Position numbers and translations under genes: made by a program. The notes under the pieces were generated by a model, which saw only the letters and a program-made list of their open reading frames with translations, searched no databases and had not been told where the DNA came from. A DNA stretch of 64,000 nucleotides from Cycas panzhihuaensis (Eukaryota; Cycadophyta), in the NCBI GenBank assembly GCA_023213395.1, contig CM041465.1:133431741-133495740 (forward strand), in the 5' to 3' direction. The stretch's first letter is position 1. Each line of letters starts with the position of its first letter. Positions 50,650 through 63,734 of the stretch are shown piece by piece.

Positions 50650-52700
50650 GTGTGTGTAAGAACTGAAAATTAATTTAAAGCAAGAGTAGTAGATACATAC
50701 ACAACTTACTTATGTGGTTAATGAATGCTAGATTCTTAGATAGTAGGAAGTAATACCTCCTTAGTAGAGAAACCTCTATAAACCTATACAATAAGATAGT
50801 GAATGTTGTTAATAATGCCTTATCAAATCGTACATATATCTAGCTTGATGAAGGGAAGGATAAATATAGAAAAAGGTGGCTTGAAATCCTAAACTCAATG
50901 ATAAGATTAAAAGCTCCATTGAGGGGAACCATCCTATGATAAATGGTACCTTAAGATATGGACCACCAATTGGTTAGACTTAGTGTGTTATTCTCATGGA
51001 ATATGGTGAACTAAAATGGATGAAAATTAGGCTAAAAGGGACATTGCCAAATTGGCATGGGAGCATAACTAGGGACAACAAACTTGATAAATGTCTATGA
51101 GAGAATGGACAACTAATTATAAGTTAGAAATAACCATAATAGGACTAGAATAAATCCAAAGCACATCAGCTAGGGCTTAAATAATAACAATATATTTAGC
51201 TACAGTATTAGTAGCCACTAGAAGGTGAATTCTAACGTTAATCAAAATATCACTCACTTGTTCATGAATGATCTAAGTAATGGTAGACAATCTAAGATTA
51301 CCATGACTTCCTCCATTGGTATAGTTGACTAATTACATGGAGAGAATAATGACAACCTAAGAGGGCTAAAAATAAGATAATAATAACAAATAAGACTAGG
51401 ATCATATCTTAGAAATAAATCACTAGGTTCAATGCTCACTCATGCACTCAAAGGTATACTTTAAGGCCTACTTCGAGTTATGCATAAGTGAGGGGAAGAA
51501 ATATTTGGTAAAATGAGTTAATAAGGATTAAATAGATGAATGCATTACCTTAAAATGAGTCACTAGATTACAAACTCAAGTAGGATTTAGACCAACTTTC
51601 ACTGGGTAGAAATTAGAGTATAATACAATGAATTTATGAGGGCATTAATGACACTTTTATAAATATAAATGGTACTAAATTAGGCCACTTATTAAAGGAT
51701 AGGATTCCTAAAAGGAGATGATGATATGAATGTGAGCTTGTTGAGTGTATCATGATGGAAAAATAACATCTCAAAGTATGAGAAAAACCATCCTAAAATC
51801 AAGTTTTGATTATTTTAAAATTTAATTTTTACATTTTAGAATTAAAAAATAGGTGATTTTAGGGTTTAAGATTCAAAGTACCCTAGGAGAGATTGTGAGC
51901 AAACCAACAGTCAGATCGATGAGTCACCAACTCCAACATGAACACAACTGACTAATGGCCAAGAAGGGACCAAACTTAGTAGGCCTAAAGCCCCATAGGA
52001 TTCTTAACTTTTATTTTTATTCAAAACCACCATTTTAGGAGTTTGTCCTATTTTGGGATATTTAGCTAAATAGGGTGTAATTAGACCCCTAAGTAGGGAA
52101 AATCAAGGGTTAAATAATGCCCTAAATATTTTAAATGGATCATTTTCCAATTTAAATATTTAATTTTTTATATTTTTAGAGAATTATTTGATATTCACAT
52201 GGGTACAAATTAGAATATGATAGGGCATTATATCATTCTTTTTTAAGAACGAGATAACCTGCTCTGCTGTAAATATCGCACTGAGCAAAACCATCCTATT
52301 GAAAATTTTGAATGGGGGCCAAATGGCCCTATTAAGAAAATCTTAATTAGGTAGAAATGTCTTGTTATGAAATTCATAATGGGGCAATAAGATCCTATTT
52401 TAAAATTTGCAATCGATAGATGCACATTCCATTACAAAATATAGAATAAGGTCAAGTTATCCTATTTTGATTTTTACAATAAGGTAGGGTAGAAAATAAG
52501 AAATATAAACTACTTTTAGTAGATTTTCATTCATTCTTTCTTCTCTTTAAGTATGCTTTGAAGGTATTTGACTCAACTAACATCATGGTAGTGATTTGTA
52601 AGCATTATAGTTATCATAAATAAGGAGTACATAGGACAATTAGTGCTTAACCTATCTACAAGGATAAGGGCTATAATACAAAAAATAATGAGGAGGTATG
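49616..52700. other. AT-rich stretch right of repeat M
   Basis: No gene recognised. Possibly the rest of repeat M followed by the leader of the element that carries it; without the second copy this cannot be tested here. It contains one GT microsatellite (50603-50657). Short frames (49819-50022, 50242-50445, 52243-52425) show no family features. Confidence 0.35.
50603..50657. repeat. Microsatellite (AT)n-(GT)n
   Basis: ATATATATGTAT followed by GT units with a single GC break. Confidence 0.95.
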
Positions 52701-53703
52701 AAATATTCTAATTGATCATATCACACTAGTTTATCTCAAATCAATGATTACTAGTAAGGACTATATCCTATTAATATAGGATGAAGTAGGTCTTCCACCT
52801 ACCTTAGGTAGGAGATATGGTGATTATACCACAAGATATTAGGTGGATCATGGGTGTGTTATGTGGGAGTGGTCCTAGAGATAGGGGCCTTTCCTAATAA
52901 TGATAAGGCTCATGTGACCATAACAACTTTTTTTTATGGAGATAATGAGTAGGATCATCATGCTATTTTAGCTAAGCACTTGGGATCACAATGAGTTTTA
53001 TAGGTGTAAGAATTGATAGTATATATGATCCTATTCTGAGTCACTAGGAGATAGAGCTATTTAGAGTTTCTTAGCAGATGGTTTAATCTTGTATTTCACT
53101 TTGAGGCTATAGAGAGTTTTATTAGGCAAGCTAGATCCTATGTAGCTTAACATAATAAGTCAATCATATTAAGGAGACTAGGTTTGGGGGACTCATATAC
53201 TACTCCCTCTTATAATATTAGGCCTTTAATCATTGTAGGGGAGTATGCCATTGAGGAGGACCATAGAAGATAATGACAGATGACTCATTAATCCATAGGT
53301 GACCAACTAGGTTTTAAAGGCATGGGGCCAACCATCATTATAAGTCATAGCATATATGTTGGATCTCTTAATGACCTAATAGTTGATATATTAGTTTGGG
53401 ATCCCAACACTAAGATCCATTATGACTTAAATAAGGAGAATCCTATAATAGCTGAGGGTGGAGGTAATATAGTGCTCTCACACTAAATGAAAGCAATTAA
53501 GGGTGAGTTAGCAACTTTGAAGGGATTGATGCTAGAGGAGGAGGCAAAAGAGGGACCAACTCAGGATGGTAAAGAAGATGTGGGAAGGGAGGGGAAGGCT
53601 ATAGGAGGAGGTATCAATGACATCAAGGATATACTCTTAACCTATACCCTTTCCTCATATGCTTTTGGTTTTGACTTATATTTATACAAATATTAGTTTT
53701 ATA
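52701..53703 (+). pseudogene. Degenerate unrecognised coding region, left part
   Basis: On plus, one frame reads with few stops through YVGSLNDLIVDILVWDPN and KIHYDLNKENPIIAEGG to a 69-codon run at 53487-53696 (Glu- and Gly-rich, GKEDVGREGKAIGGG). Amino-acid composition and the sparse stops suggest former coding sequence, but I do not recognise the family. It is interrupted by element K, whose TTATA duplication falls inside it, and continues at 60881. Confidence 0.35.
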
Positions 53704-54022
53704 TGTTAGAATGGTATCACATATCAACTAATGTTAATATGTGGATAACGTATGAATAATATTGATATTATTAAAATATAAGCCAACAAATGTAATTCGT
53801 GTATATTTGAGACACTTTAGATATATAAATATAGATCTAAGTTCCATTGTAATGTAAGACACTTTAGATTTATTAAAAATATGAAATTATAATATTTATG
53901 GTAGGTTTTTCCTACAAGGGTTCCCACGTCAAATATGGTGTCTGGTGTGCTTATTCTCTTGAGTTTGATGTGTTCATAAATAATTCCTATAATCCTATTT
54001 GCATATTTTATATTCTCTAATA
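53704..54022 (+). repeat. 5' LTR of element K
   Basis: TGTTAGAATGGTATC to TTCTCTAATA. It contains GGTTTTTCCTACAAGGG and CACGTCAAATATGGTG, the copia-type R-region block. Confidence 0.88.
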
Positions 54023-54040
54023 TGGCATTAGAGTGGCAAG
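54023..54040 (+). other. Primer binding site of element K
   Basis: TGGCATTAGAGTGGCAAG, a variant of TGGTATCAGAGC, directly after the LTR. Confidence 0.7.
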
Positions 54041-57000
54041 AGGTGCACAATTAGGCATATGTTATCTAAATTATCCAATTATTGGTTGCCATATCATATT
54101 GGCTCATCCATTGAAGATTGGCTTATCTTATGACCAAGAGAATTGCCACAGCGGTGAAAATTATTGTGTATAGATCTTGAGCATCCCCTTTTAATTTTTA
54201 TAGGAATTTAATGGCCTATGAAGGTGTGCAAATGAGTAGAAGGCATTGTTTTAGTTTGTGCAGGTGTTGGAGCCTCTCTTTCAAATATGCAACCTTGGTT
54301 GCTCTGTTGCTAATCATTTATGCCCTTTTTAAGCCTGTTAAAGGTGCTAGATCTAATTTTAGTGTTTCCATTAAGCTTGCAGTTGCTAGAGAGATTTTGC
54401 AAGCTTATTGAAGTGCCCAATTATAAGAAACTCTAAGAGAGAGAAGCATTGACCCATTGAGATGTATTTTCTAAAGAAAATACTGTGAATATACAATTGT
54501 TACTCTATTTTGTAAAGTTGTGGTGCATGGAAGAATGAGAAAAAAATCTTAACACTGAGAGGCATCATAATTATATATTAATATGACAACTTATAAGGTA
54601 TGTTCTTAATAATTTAATTACCCAGAGAGATGATAGTGATATAACCATTGCTAAATTTTAAGGTTTGATTGAATGTGTTTGAATTACCCATAATTATACT
54701 TTTACTCATATGTTGTGCATGATGTTATTGAGAATTACTCAATTGATGAATGTATTTTTGACCACTGTTGGATTTAATTTATCACTTGATCGTTGGTTTG
54801 ATAAGATTTAAGTTGTTGCTGAATATACTATTTTCACTTATATTGATTTAATTAGTCACGTGATGTATTTAATTGCACCATAAGATTTAATCATTGGTCT
54901 ACATGTTAATTAGGATAATAATCACTGATTGGTAAATATTCTTTGATTGCATTAAAAAAAATATGATATTATATCAACGTCATCATTGGAATTTAAACAC
55001 TTAGATGAATATATTGAGTTCAATTGACCCAATGATAAATATTTGCCATTGCAATATATTATTTAGAAATGATATATGTCATTATGAGGTCGCTTATATG
55101 TATAATATATTCATCATTGATTTTTGTTCACTAGTAGAGTATATAAAGTTCATGAAATAATTTTGCCTACTTTATATACGTTAATGATTGCATTGATATA
55201 TATTGGTATGAATGGACTATATTAAATCATGTTAATTTAATATAAAGTTTAATATTTCATGCATTTAGTCACCAATGTTTATTGGAGCCACCCTTTCATA
55301 AAGTCACTTTATCATTAGTAAAGTCACCTAAATGAAGTGTATTAAGTTACATTGACTTAATACAAAGACATATATGACATTTGATATTTGTTTTGAAATA
55401 TTATATCACTCGCCATTTATGTCATATACTTTCAGTTATATCTTGAGTATGATGACATTATATGACATGTATATGGTGAAGGTTTAATGGTAAAATAAGA
55501 GTTGGCACTCTATTTGTGACTATTTTGGGTGAAGTAGGTGATTTGGTGATGATATACACTTATTACATGTGTTAGCATGAGAGTGTAATGGGTGAGAAGA
55601 ACCAAGAATGGCCATGATTTTGGGCAAAATCTATCAATGCCAGTGTTGTGTTTCATTGATTGATAGCAGGGCGAGAGAAGGGTGGGTATAGAGATACCTA
55701 GGCTATAAGGGCAAGACAAACTTTATTGAGTAGTCTAGATCATTGCATGAATTATTATATAAGTGTGGTTTATTCATTAAAAAGTGATGATGTATTTTAT
55801 TTAGTTATATCATAGTTCTTTTTCATTAGATGAATCTAATAAAGAAGTTTAGAATTTGCTTGTTATTGGCCTGTTTATATAAACAATTATCATTGTTAGT
55901 GGATCATTATACTTTGGGTGGTTAGAATAATGTTAGCATGTGGTTACTGGTTCAATGTATATGCATATCTAAATAAATCTAATAGAGAACCGATAGTGTG
56001 TTTATATGAAAACTGAAGTGTGAATAGAAAGGTCTATGACGAGAAGCCTTAAAATTAGTTCTACCTTTATCATAGTATGAAATAGGAGTTGGTTATCTGG
56101 TGTACCCTATAAGATTGAGTTATAGGTATCATGATGTAGATATGGAGGTTTTGGTGCATTATAAATTTTTCCTCCTATATTTTATTGGTAGACGTTGTTA
56201 CAACAGTTGTTTTATAGGTACCCTATTAAGGCTATTTGTGGATTGTCCCCTATTATGTGTTGGACTAGTCAGAAACCTTCCTTTTAATTCTTGAGGTGCA
56301 TTAGAGTACACACATCTAAGATGAAGATCATAGAAGTAGGAATACAAGAGTTTAAAGTGAATGGGGTTTAAAATAAAGTCTAGAAATAATGTGATATATA
56401 GGGGGGATGTATTGTGATTAGTCTAGATGCTAATTGAAGAGTTTATGATATATCATGTTGAGTGTCATCTGAATACAAGTTTTATCCTTCATTTCTTCCC
56501 TCTCCAAGCCATGATTTATCAGGTGTAGAGGTTTGTTTACCTAATATTATGTTTGAGATGGAAGTAGGACCTGGTGGGAGTGATGACAAGGAGTCGTTGT
56601 AAGAAGACACATGGATTACATCATCTTATTCTATTGATGGTTGAAGACCTATATGATGATTGGAGAATAAGGATCAACATGCCAATTAAAGCTCATGATA
56701 GATACCAATGCTCTAATAAGTGAAGATTCATAATGAAGAGTTGCATTAATGGAGAAGTGATGTATGTGGGATTTGGGTCCCTTACCTCCCTCAAGAACCT
56801 GGTTAGTTTATAAGTTGATAAAGCTTATTACATAGGATTCCATTACAGAAAGAAGAATTTAGATATTAGGAGACATTTGCACCAATCTCTATATTATTGG
56901 TCTGTTTAATATTTACTTTAATAGCTTCAGATAGTTAGGAGTTACATCATATTAGCATTCCTTAATAGAGACTTGAAGAGGAGGTTCACATGGCATAAGT

Positions 57001-57755
57001 GGCTTAACCTCTTGGTTTGGTTAAAGGAAAAAGATTGAGTTTTATGGACTAAGTATCAGTGTAGAGAGAGAGTTATATGGTTGAAGGGACTATTGGAGTC
57101 AATTCTAAAGAATCAAGCACATATGAGGCATAACACCATTACATATGTTTCCTAGCCACTGGGGATGGACAGAAGTAATACTGCTTAGGTAAGCATAGGT
57201 ATACATCTCCACCTCTTACCCTATTTGTTTTGATAGCATGATGAGGTATGTTTATGATTCCAGTGATGTGATATGGTTACATAGACTGTTTTGATGCCTA
57301 GTTTTCTTACCTAATACTTATTTGTGACTATATTTCAATCTATGATGACTTAAGACCATAGTCCTATAGCACTACATAGCTCTAAGAGACACCTCCCTAG
57401 AGTTTGTGAGTACTTGTGGGCCCTTGTAGCCTACTTTGACTCACTCTTAGATTGTTGCATGACCTCCTAGGGTGGCTTTGACATGTTTATTCATCAGCAC
57501 ACTTTTACACCATTATTTATGCTTAGTCTTAACCTTTTCACATATTTGGGAAGTCTAACCTTTTCCTAGAGCCCCTAAGAAGTCTTACTAGTCTACCAAA
57601 CTTTGATTTTGTACCCCAGTATTGGTCTTTTAGGGATTCCCTAGGTCTTCTTTATTATTTCTCTATGTTTTCCTAGCACCACTGCAAAGTTTGTGGTATC
57701 GCAATAATATTCATAATATCACAAAGTTTGTTGTGGGGTGACTGTTCATTAGTTG
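54041..57755 (+). mobile_element. Interior of element K, left part
   Basis: AT-rich with no recognisable gene. A 66-codon frame at 54211-54411 (with a hydrophobic stretch ATLVALLLIIYALF) is isolated and has no family match that I know. A G-run, TATAGGGGGGATG at about 56397-56409, looks like a polypurine tract and could mark a further nested LTR, but no partner was found. Confidence 0.4.
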
Positions 57756-57829
57756 TCACTGTTAGAAAATGGGCAAATTTGTATTTATTACAAATCTGAC
57801 ATGTGGTAGAGGTGATTTTCCTACCTAAA

Positions 57830-58063
57830 CAAAACCCTAAACCCTTCAAAAGATTAATTGGTATATAAAAACCCAATTTCGAATTCATTCTTACTCTTTC
57901 ACGAACGAAAAATAGCTCTCTTCTCCTACTCTCATTCTCCTTCTCTTGCTCCAAGTTTTGTAAGGGCAAAATCCTAGTTTACAAGTTTAAACTAGGCTCC
58001 TCTTAGTGAGATCATTCTCCTCTTGTGCTCATCCAAGTAGTAGTAGCTTATTCCCTTGGATCA
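57830..58063 (+). promoter_or_regulatory. Promoter-like segment inside element K
   Basis: AAACCCTAAACCC (57832-57844) contains the plant telo-box AAACCCTAA. TATATAAAA follows at 57862-57870, then a CT-rich leader (about 57880-57960) and an ATG in good context at 58064. Telo-box, TATA, CT-rich leader and ATG together are characteristic of plant promoters of growth-related genes. That it is a captured host promoter is inference. Confidence 0.45.
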
Positions 58064-58141
58064 ATGGCTCTTTCCTCCTCCAAAAGGGCCTACTTCACCA
58101 AAGGAAAGAGGTTTTTAGGCTCCATCTCCCTTGTTAGCAAG
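58064..58141 (+). CDS. Putative captured first exon
   Basis: The ATG at 58064 opens 26 codons (MALSSSKRAYFTKG through SISLVSK) that end exactly at an AAG|GTAATG splice-donor-like site (58141/58142). The peptide is Ser- and Lys/Arg-rich with no acidic residue, which would suit an organelle-targeting N-terminus, but I do not recognise the protein. It follows the promoter-like segment directly. No acceptor or second exon was found within K. It may be a transduced gene fragment or a chance arrangement. Confidence 0.3.
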
Positions 58142-60561
58142 GTAATGTCTAATTTGAGCAAGTTTTAATGGTTAAAAGTAGGTTGTCCTCTATTATTTCT
58201 CTCTTTAATCTATTTTGCCCATATTTTTATCCATTTGCATACTCTTTTCTACATATTTTCTTTAATATTTATTGGGCAAAAGAGAGGTAAACCCTCTCCT
58301 CCTACTTTACCATCATTTGTCCATCCCTAGGTTTCTACTAGCTAATAGTAGGCTGGGCTTTAGACAGTTTGGGAATATAAGAGAGGTACATATGGCTAGA
58401 ATTTTGACTCCTATAGCTGCCTCTCCTAGGGAAACCCATTCTTCCCAAGCCTCTTTTGTTCCTTACCCACTACTCACGCTAACAAACCTTGCAAGGTGTG
58501 ATCCGTACATGTTGATAACTTTATGGTATTTAGGAAATTCAACTTTTTCTCTTTTAGTATATATACATGTCATGCTTGGTTAACTATTATGCTTTACCCT
58601 CGCCATTCCCTTTTTATAGCTTTTTTATAACTTTTATAACTTTTGGAACTTTTATAAGACTCCTCAAACCCTTGCACATGCTTTCTTCCTCACACCTTTT
58701 TTCATTGCTCACATTGCCCATATAGGACCCAATATTTGTGAGGTGTTCCATTTATGGGAGCTAGCCATTCTAAGGCCATCATCCTCTTCTCCTTCAACCC
58801 CCCTTTTCCCAAGGGTTGTATGAGAACATTATTTTGTGTGAAGAAAAAGAGCATACTTTTTTTCATTTTTTTCTTCTGGCATACAAGGCAACCTTGATTT
58901 TTACTTTGGTAACACACACACGCACATAACTATATACATGTGTACACATGTTTATTGCTTGAGAGGTTCACTTATATATAAGATAAGGCATCCTCCTAGG
59001 CAAGCAAAATTGCACCATAACAAAGAGGTACATTTTTTCCTTTTTTGTATCTACTTCCTTTGATTTTCTTCTTAGATTTCTTTGCTCTACAAACACTTTG
59101 GGGAAGGTAAGGGACCTCCTTTTATGGCTCCACCTACAACACCTACTATGATATAGAGCATGGAGCCACAAGCAAGGGAGGCATGAGATGAGGGAGTGTG
59201 TCACCACATCAACTGGCATATTTCCCAGTGCAGTTCTCACAAACTCTTTCTCTCCCTCCTTTGGTTCCCCCCTTTCCTAAAAATAAATCCACTTATGCAT
59301 GCATGTAGGTTGTAGGCCTCCTTTTTTACATATTTTCACTCATAGGAAAAGTGCATAGAGGGTATATGCATATGCATACACTCTTGTCTTTCCACTTCCT
59401 CTCTTTTTGTGAAAAGAATAAGATAGTAAGGATCTTTCTCCCTTTCTTTATTTGCATGCACATAGGAAAGTGGCATGAATAGGTGCATTTCCTTTTAGTA
59501 AAGAAAAGAACAAACTAACAAAAGAATCCTCCTTTCCTTCTAACCCTAATCTCTTCATATCTTACATACATACATGTACATAGGGATAAAGTTGGGGAAA
59601 CATAATGTGATTGAAGGCATTTCCTCTCTCTATTGAAAGAAAGCATCAAAAGAAATAGTCATATAAATCATTTATATCTTCCCTCTCTTTTACCCCCTCT
59701 CTTAAATTACATTTCTTTGGAAAAAGGAAAAGAGAGTGAGCCTAAAAGAGAGAGTGTTTGTTATTTATATGTTTTCTTCTCTTAAGGACAAAGACCTTGA
59801 TTTTACTACATTATCTCACAACTAAAATAGAGGAAATCACCTAAACCCTTGGCATAATTAAACAAAACCTTGCATTTAGACCAAGCACTAAAGGCAAACC
59901 CTTTAGGTATCTTTAAAGATAGCCCTAAGAGATTTATCCTTTAGGTTTGGCTCCTGTATATGCCAAACTTCCCCTTTTCCTCCAACCATCCATTCCTCTT
60001 CTCTTGCTTCTAGGCTTCTTTTCCATAAAGAACCATCATTCTCTCACCTCCTCTTTAAAAGGAGCTCTTTCCTCTCCTTTCTTTCACCTTAAGGGTAGGA
60101 GAGCTTGTTTGTGGCTACTTGGTAGTCTGAAGATGCCCATCTCCCCAAATCAAATTCTGGAAGATGCTCAATAAAAAGGGAAGTCTTAGCACTATTTGCA
60201 TGTCTCTAAATATACATCTGATGTGCAAATGCTTTTTGAGGGTGACTTATCCCCCCTCTTGAGGCCCTTAAGCTCTTGTTATAGTTGTAGTGTTGGCTTA
60301 GGCACTCTTATCCATAGTGATCCCCCAGAGGTGCAGTTTTAGCATTCAAGAGCAAATTAGATTAGAGAAGATGTAAGTTGGATTTTGTCCAAGTGGAGAT
60401 CAACTTATAGACATGTTCACCAAGCTTTTACTGAAGATCGCTTCATTGATGTTCATGCATATTGGAAGAGGTTATCCTTGAGAGGGGATCTATTGGAAAA
60501 TATAAAGATAGACCAAGCCCTTAGGAATACTTCAACACCCCAAATTTACATTAAGAGGGGA
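58142..60561 (+). mobile_element. Interior of element K, right part
   Basis: Less AT-rich and CT-rich on plus between about 58600 and 60100, unlike the rest of the window. Frames at 58272-58583, 59947-60174 and 60385-60567 show no known domain; the last ends just before the polypurine tract. I see no convincing further exon. Confidence 0.4.
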
Positions 60562-60880
60562 TGTTAGAATGGTATCGCATATCAACTAATATTAATGTAT
60601 GGATAATATATAAATAATATTAATATTATTATGATATAAGTTGATAGATATAATTCATGTATATTTGAGAGACTTAGGATCTATAAATATAGATCTAAGG
60701 TCTATTGTAATGTAAGACACTTTAAATTTATCAAAATTATGAAATTATATTATTTCTGGTGGGTTTTTCCTGCAAGGGTTCCCACATCAAATCTGGTGTT
60801 CTGTGTGCTCATTCTCATGAGTCTAATATGTTCATAAATAATTCTTGTAATCATGTTTATATATTTTGTGTTCTCTAACA
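60562..60880 (+). repeat. 3' LTR of element K
   Basis: TGTTAGAATGGTATCG to TTCTCTAACA, 319 bp like its partner, followed by TTATA. Confidence 0.88.
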
Positions 60881-61550
60881 TTATATGATATCCAAATTGA
60901 TCCTTCCTTTGCTTTGTGATATAGAATTAGAATAATTTACACCTAACTTTATGAGACATGGACTTGATTTGCTACTCCCCAAATGTATAAGAAGGGCCAG
61001 CCTCTTGTAGTAGACATAGGACTACCAATTCTAGCTAACCCATATACAGAAGTATTTTTTCCTCTCATGAGGGTATTACAGATATGGAGAGCTAAAAATG
61101 TGAGCATTTCCTAACTCCAAGGCTAAATAACCATAATAATCTATTTGATATAAGTAATACCTAGGATAGAGATATAAATAAAAAGCCTATAGATGTGGTT
61201 AGAGGACCTAATAATAAAGAGGGATCACTTGGTTAGAGAGAGGTTGAGAACTTACAACCCAATAACAGGTTATAGAGCTCATGGAAGCTAAGTCATTGCA
61301 CATACACATGTAGATATATATGACAATAGAGAGGAGGAAAAGGAGAGACAAGGCTCAGGATAAGGTAAGCTAAGCTAACCTATTGAGATATCCTCTCATA
61401 GAGGGGTGAGGATGCCACAATAGAGAATCCCCCAAGGAAGGGGAATCCTAAAGAAGATGTGATGGGATCTATAATATGATCACTTTGTATCATTTTAGGA
61501 TAGGTAAGCCAACTCCATAAGGATGGGATAAGAGTATCATGAGTCATTAA
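60881..61550 (+). pseudogene. Degenerate unrecognised coding region, right part
   Basis: Continues the region interrupted by K. With one TTATA removed, the plus frame from 53696 reads on through LILPLLCDIELE and LLLPKCIRRASLL with scattered stops. Function unknown; a decayed element or host gene are both possible. Confidence 0.3.
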
Positions 61551-62066
61551 GCAATTTATATCTCCTCACAAAAGCATAAGCTCCCTTGATATACTATATC
61601 ATGATATTTTATATATAGATATTGATGGGATGTTGACTTAAGATCACTACTATTTTGGTCAATGTTTTATGTATAATTATGGAAATGTAATTTATTTTAA
61701 GTTTGTATTAGATGTATGATTATATAGATATGCATATATATATGTATTCCACATGGGAAATTAATAGTATAGATGATCATTGACTATCATGCATTTGTTT
61801 TAGTATACATGAAAGAGGATTTCATTTATAGAGTTATGTTAAGTTTATATTTATAAAGGGATATATGAATTTGGGCTATTTTATTTATTTAGATACATGT
61901 ATACATATTTTATGTTAGGGATTATAAAAGATACCCCACAAAACCAACTAAAAATATACCAATAATATAACTAGCTACACTCTGTATAGAGTGTAGTTTC
62001 CCCAAGGAACATGCCCAAGGGCAAAAAGGCCATGTAGTCCCTTTTTTATTTATATCCATTTCTATT

Positions 62067-62105
<39 letters not shown>

Positions 62106-62122
62106 TTGGGGGGGGGTGGGTG
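62067..62122. repeat. Microsatellite (TA)n-(TG)n with a G run
   Basis: TATATATATG, then TG units to about 62100, then TATGTTT followed by ten G and TGGGTG. Confidence 0.95.
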
Positions 62123-62579
62123 TTAATACAACTTAGCATTAAACCTTTAACCTTTTATAATATTAATGTGCACAAGACCTACACCTGAGAGTAAAAGATA
62201 ATATTAAGCAAAAGGATATACTTGATACCTTAATGAGGAAACAAGAGGGTAGCAATACTTATAAACTTGACAACTCCTCATCAAATGAGCTACTATAAAG
62301 TAAAGCATAAGAGGGAAGGGCTAATAGTATACCACCAACCCTCAATTGGGGAGTCCCTAATATGGTCATCAAAAAGTATTACTGATGAAGGGGAAGGAAC
62401 TATCATGTAACATGGTAGATGATATAAGGAAAAAAAGATCCTCACCTAAGAAGTGAGAGAGGTCTCTCTCTCTCTTGTACATACCATATTCCACTTGGAC
62501 ATGAAGCAAGGATAAAGGTGAAAGTCTAGGTCAAATAAGGGATTAAAGAGTTGTATATAACACACAAGTATAATGCATA

Positions 62580-62582
<3 letters not shown>

Positions 62583-62615
<33 letters not shown>
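62583..62615. repeat. Microsatellite (AT)n
   Basis: Uninterrupted AT units preceded by TGCATATGC. Confidence 0.95.
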
Positions 62616-62617
<2 letters not shown>

Positions 62618-63734
62618 CATTTAATTTTCATGCAAGAAACACCCAAGCTTAGACTAAGTGCACACTTAAGACCTTACAAGTTTAGAGGCCCATAACAAGT
62701 GTGACCCCTTTACCCTCTTTAGTCTTCCTAATCAAGCATGATTGTGTGATGCAAAGGGCCTTATTTTATCCATTTTCCTTTAGTTCCTTAGTTAAGACTA
62801 CATGCAAAGAGAAGAGAGTAAAGGAAAGTAAGCTATTATTATACATGCACAATTAGGCTAGAAGTAAGAACTTCTTCTATCCCTTTAATCTTTTCCTTTT
62901 ATTATTATTTTTTTTTAGGGAATAAAGGGAGAAAAAGAAAACTTATTCATTCCCCTCTCTCTCTTTATCCTTTTCAAAATAAAAAATAAGTATTAATAAA
63001 AAGGGGAAAGAGGAAGGAAGAAATTCTTCTCTCTCTATTTATTTTAATTTTCTTAAAGTAAGTAAAGGGAGATAAAGGAAGAAAACTTGTCTTCTCTTTT
63101 TCTTTTCATAAAATAAATAGTGCAAAAGAAAGTTTTTCTGTCTTGCTTCTATTTTATTCTTTCTTTTTTTAAGAAAAAAAATAAAGGTAAAAGTGGAAGG
63201 CAAAAGAGGTGTACCTAAGATGTTCTTATAGTCTTAATGATTAACCATTCTTTTCTCTAATAGTTCTCTCCCACACATGTTTGGCTTGATGGGTGAGAGC
63301 TGAAAATACCATTCAAAAGAGCACATATAATATACAAAATAGATCTATATAAAATTTAATAACATTTCTACTTTCTAAATAGAGTTATGATGTAAAAACA
63401 CTTACTATAATTCTTTAAATGTGCTAGAAATTAATGAAAAGGGGGAGTTTAAGAGGTAATACCTTTAAAGATAATACCAAAACAAATTGGTAGAGTCTCC
63501 CCTACACTATAGGTAGTTTCCAATCTCAATGTGTTGGTATGTATACCACTAAATAATTTTAGGTGAATTTTGGTAGTCTAATAATTAAACAAATCACATT
63601 ACGATCAAAAAAAAATCTTAAAAGATTAAAATTACTAAAGGTTAATTTAAAATATAACTTGAAATAAATATACCTATGGTACCTCATGAAAAAATTTTAG
63701 TACAGTCTCCCATGCCATGTAGATGCCTTTTAGG

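Larger units (their letters stand above)
53704..60880 (+). mobile_element. Large non-autonomous LTR retrotransposon K
   Basis: 7177 bp. Two 319-bp LTRs (53704-54022 and 60562-60880) differ at about 49 positions by my count. TTATA is duplicated exactly at 53699-53703 and 60881-60885. A primer-site variant follows the 5' LTR, and a polypurine tract (TTAAGAGGGGA, 60551-60561) precedes the 3' LTR. The 6.5-kb interior shows no gag, integrase, reverse transcriptase or RNase H that I can read, so K resembles a LARD-type element mobilised by another element's enzymes. The interior has a promoter- and exon-like segment (57830-58145) and a CT-rich portion (about 58600-60100). Confidence 0.85.
61551..63734. 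other. AT-rich stretch with microsatellites
   Basis: No gene recognised. It holds a (TG)n tract followed by a G run (62067-62122), an (AT)n tract (62583-62615) and purine/pyrimidine-rich patches (about 62930-63180). It leads into the second copy of repeat M and may be upstream M sequence, since the first copy is truncated by B. Confidence 0.4.

Noticed and set aside
57673-57969. 98-codon minus-strand frame over the promoter-like segment of K.
   Set aside because: It runs antisense through the TATA, telo-box and CT-rich leader and has no recognisable domain.
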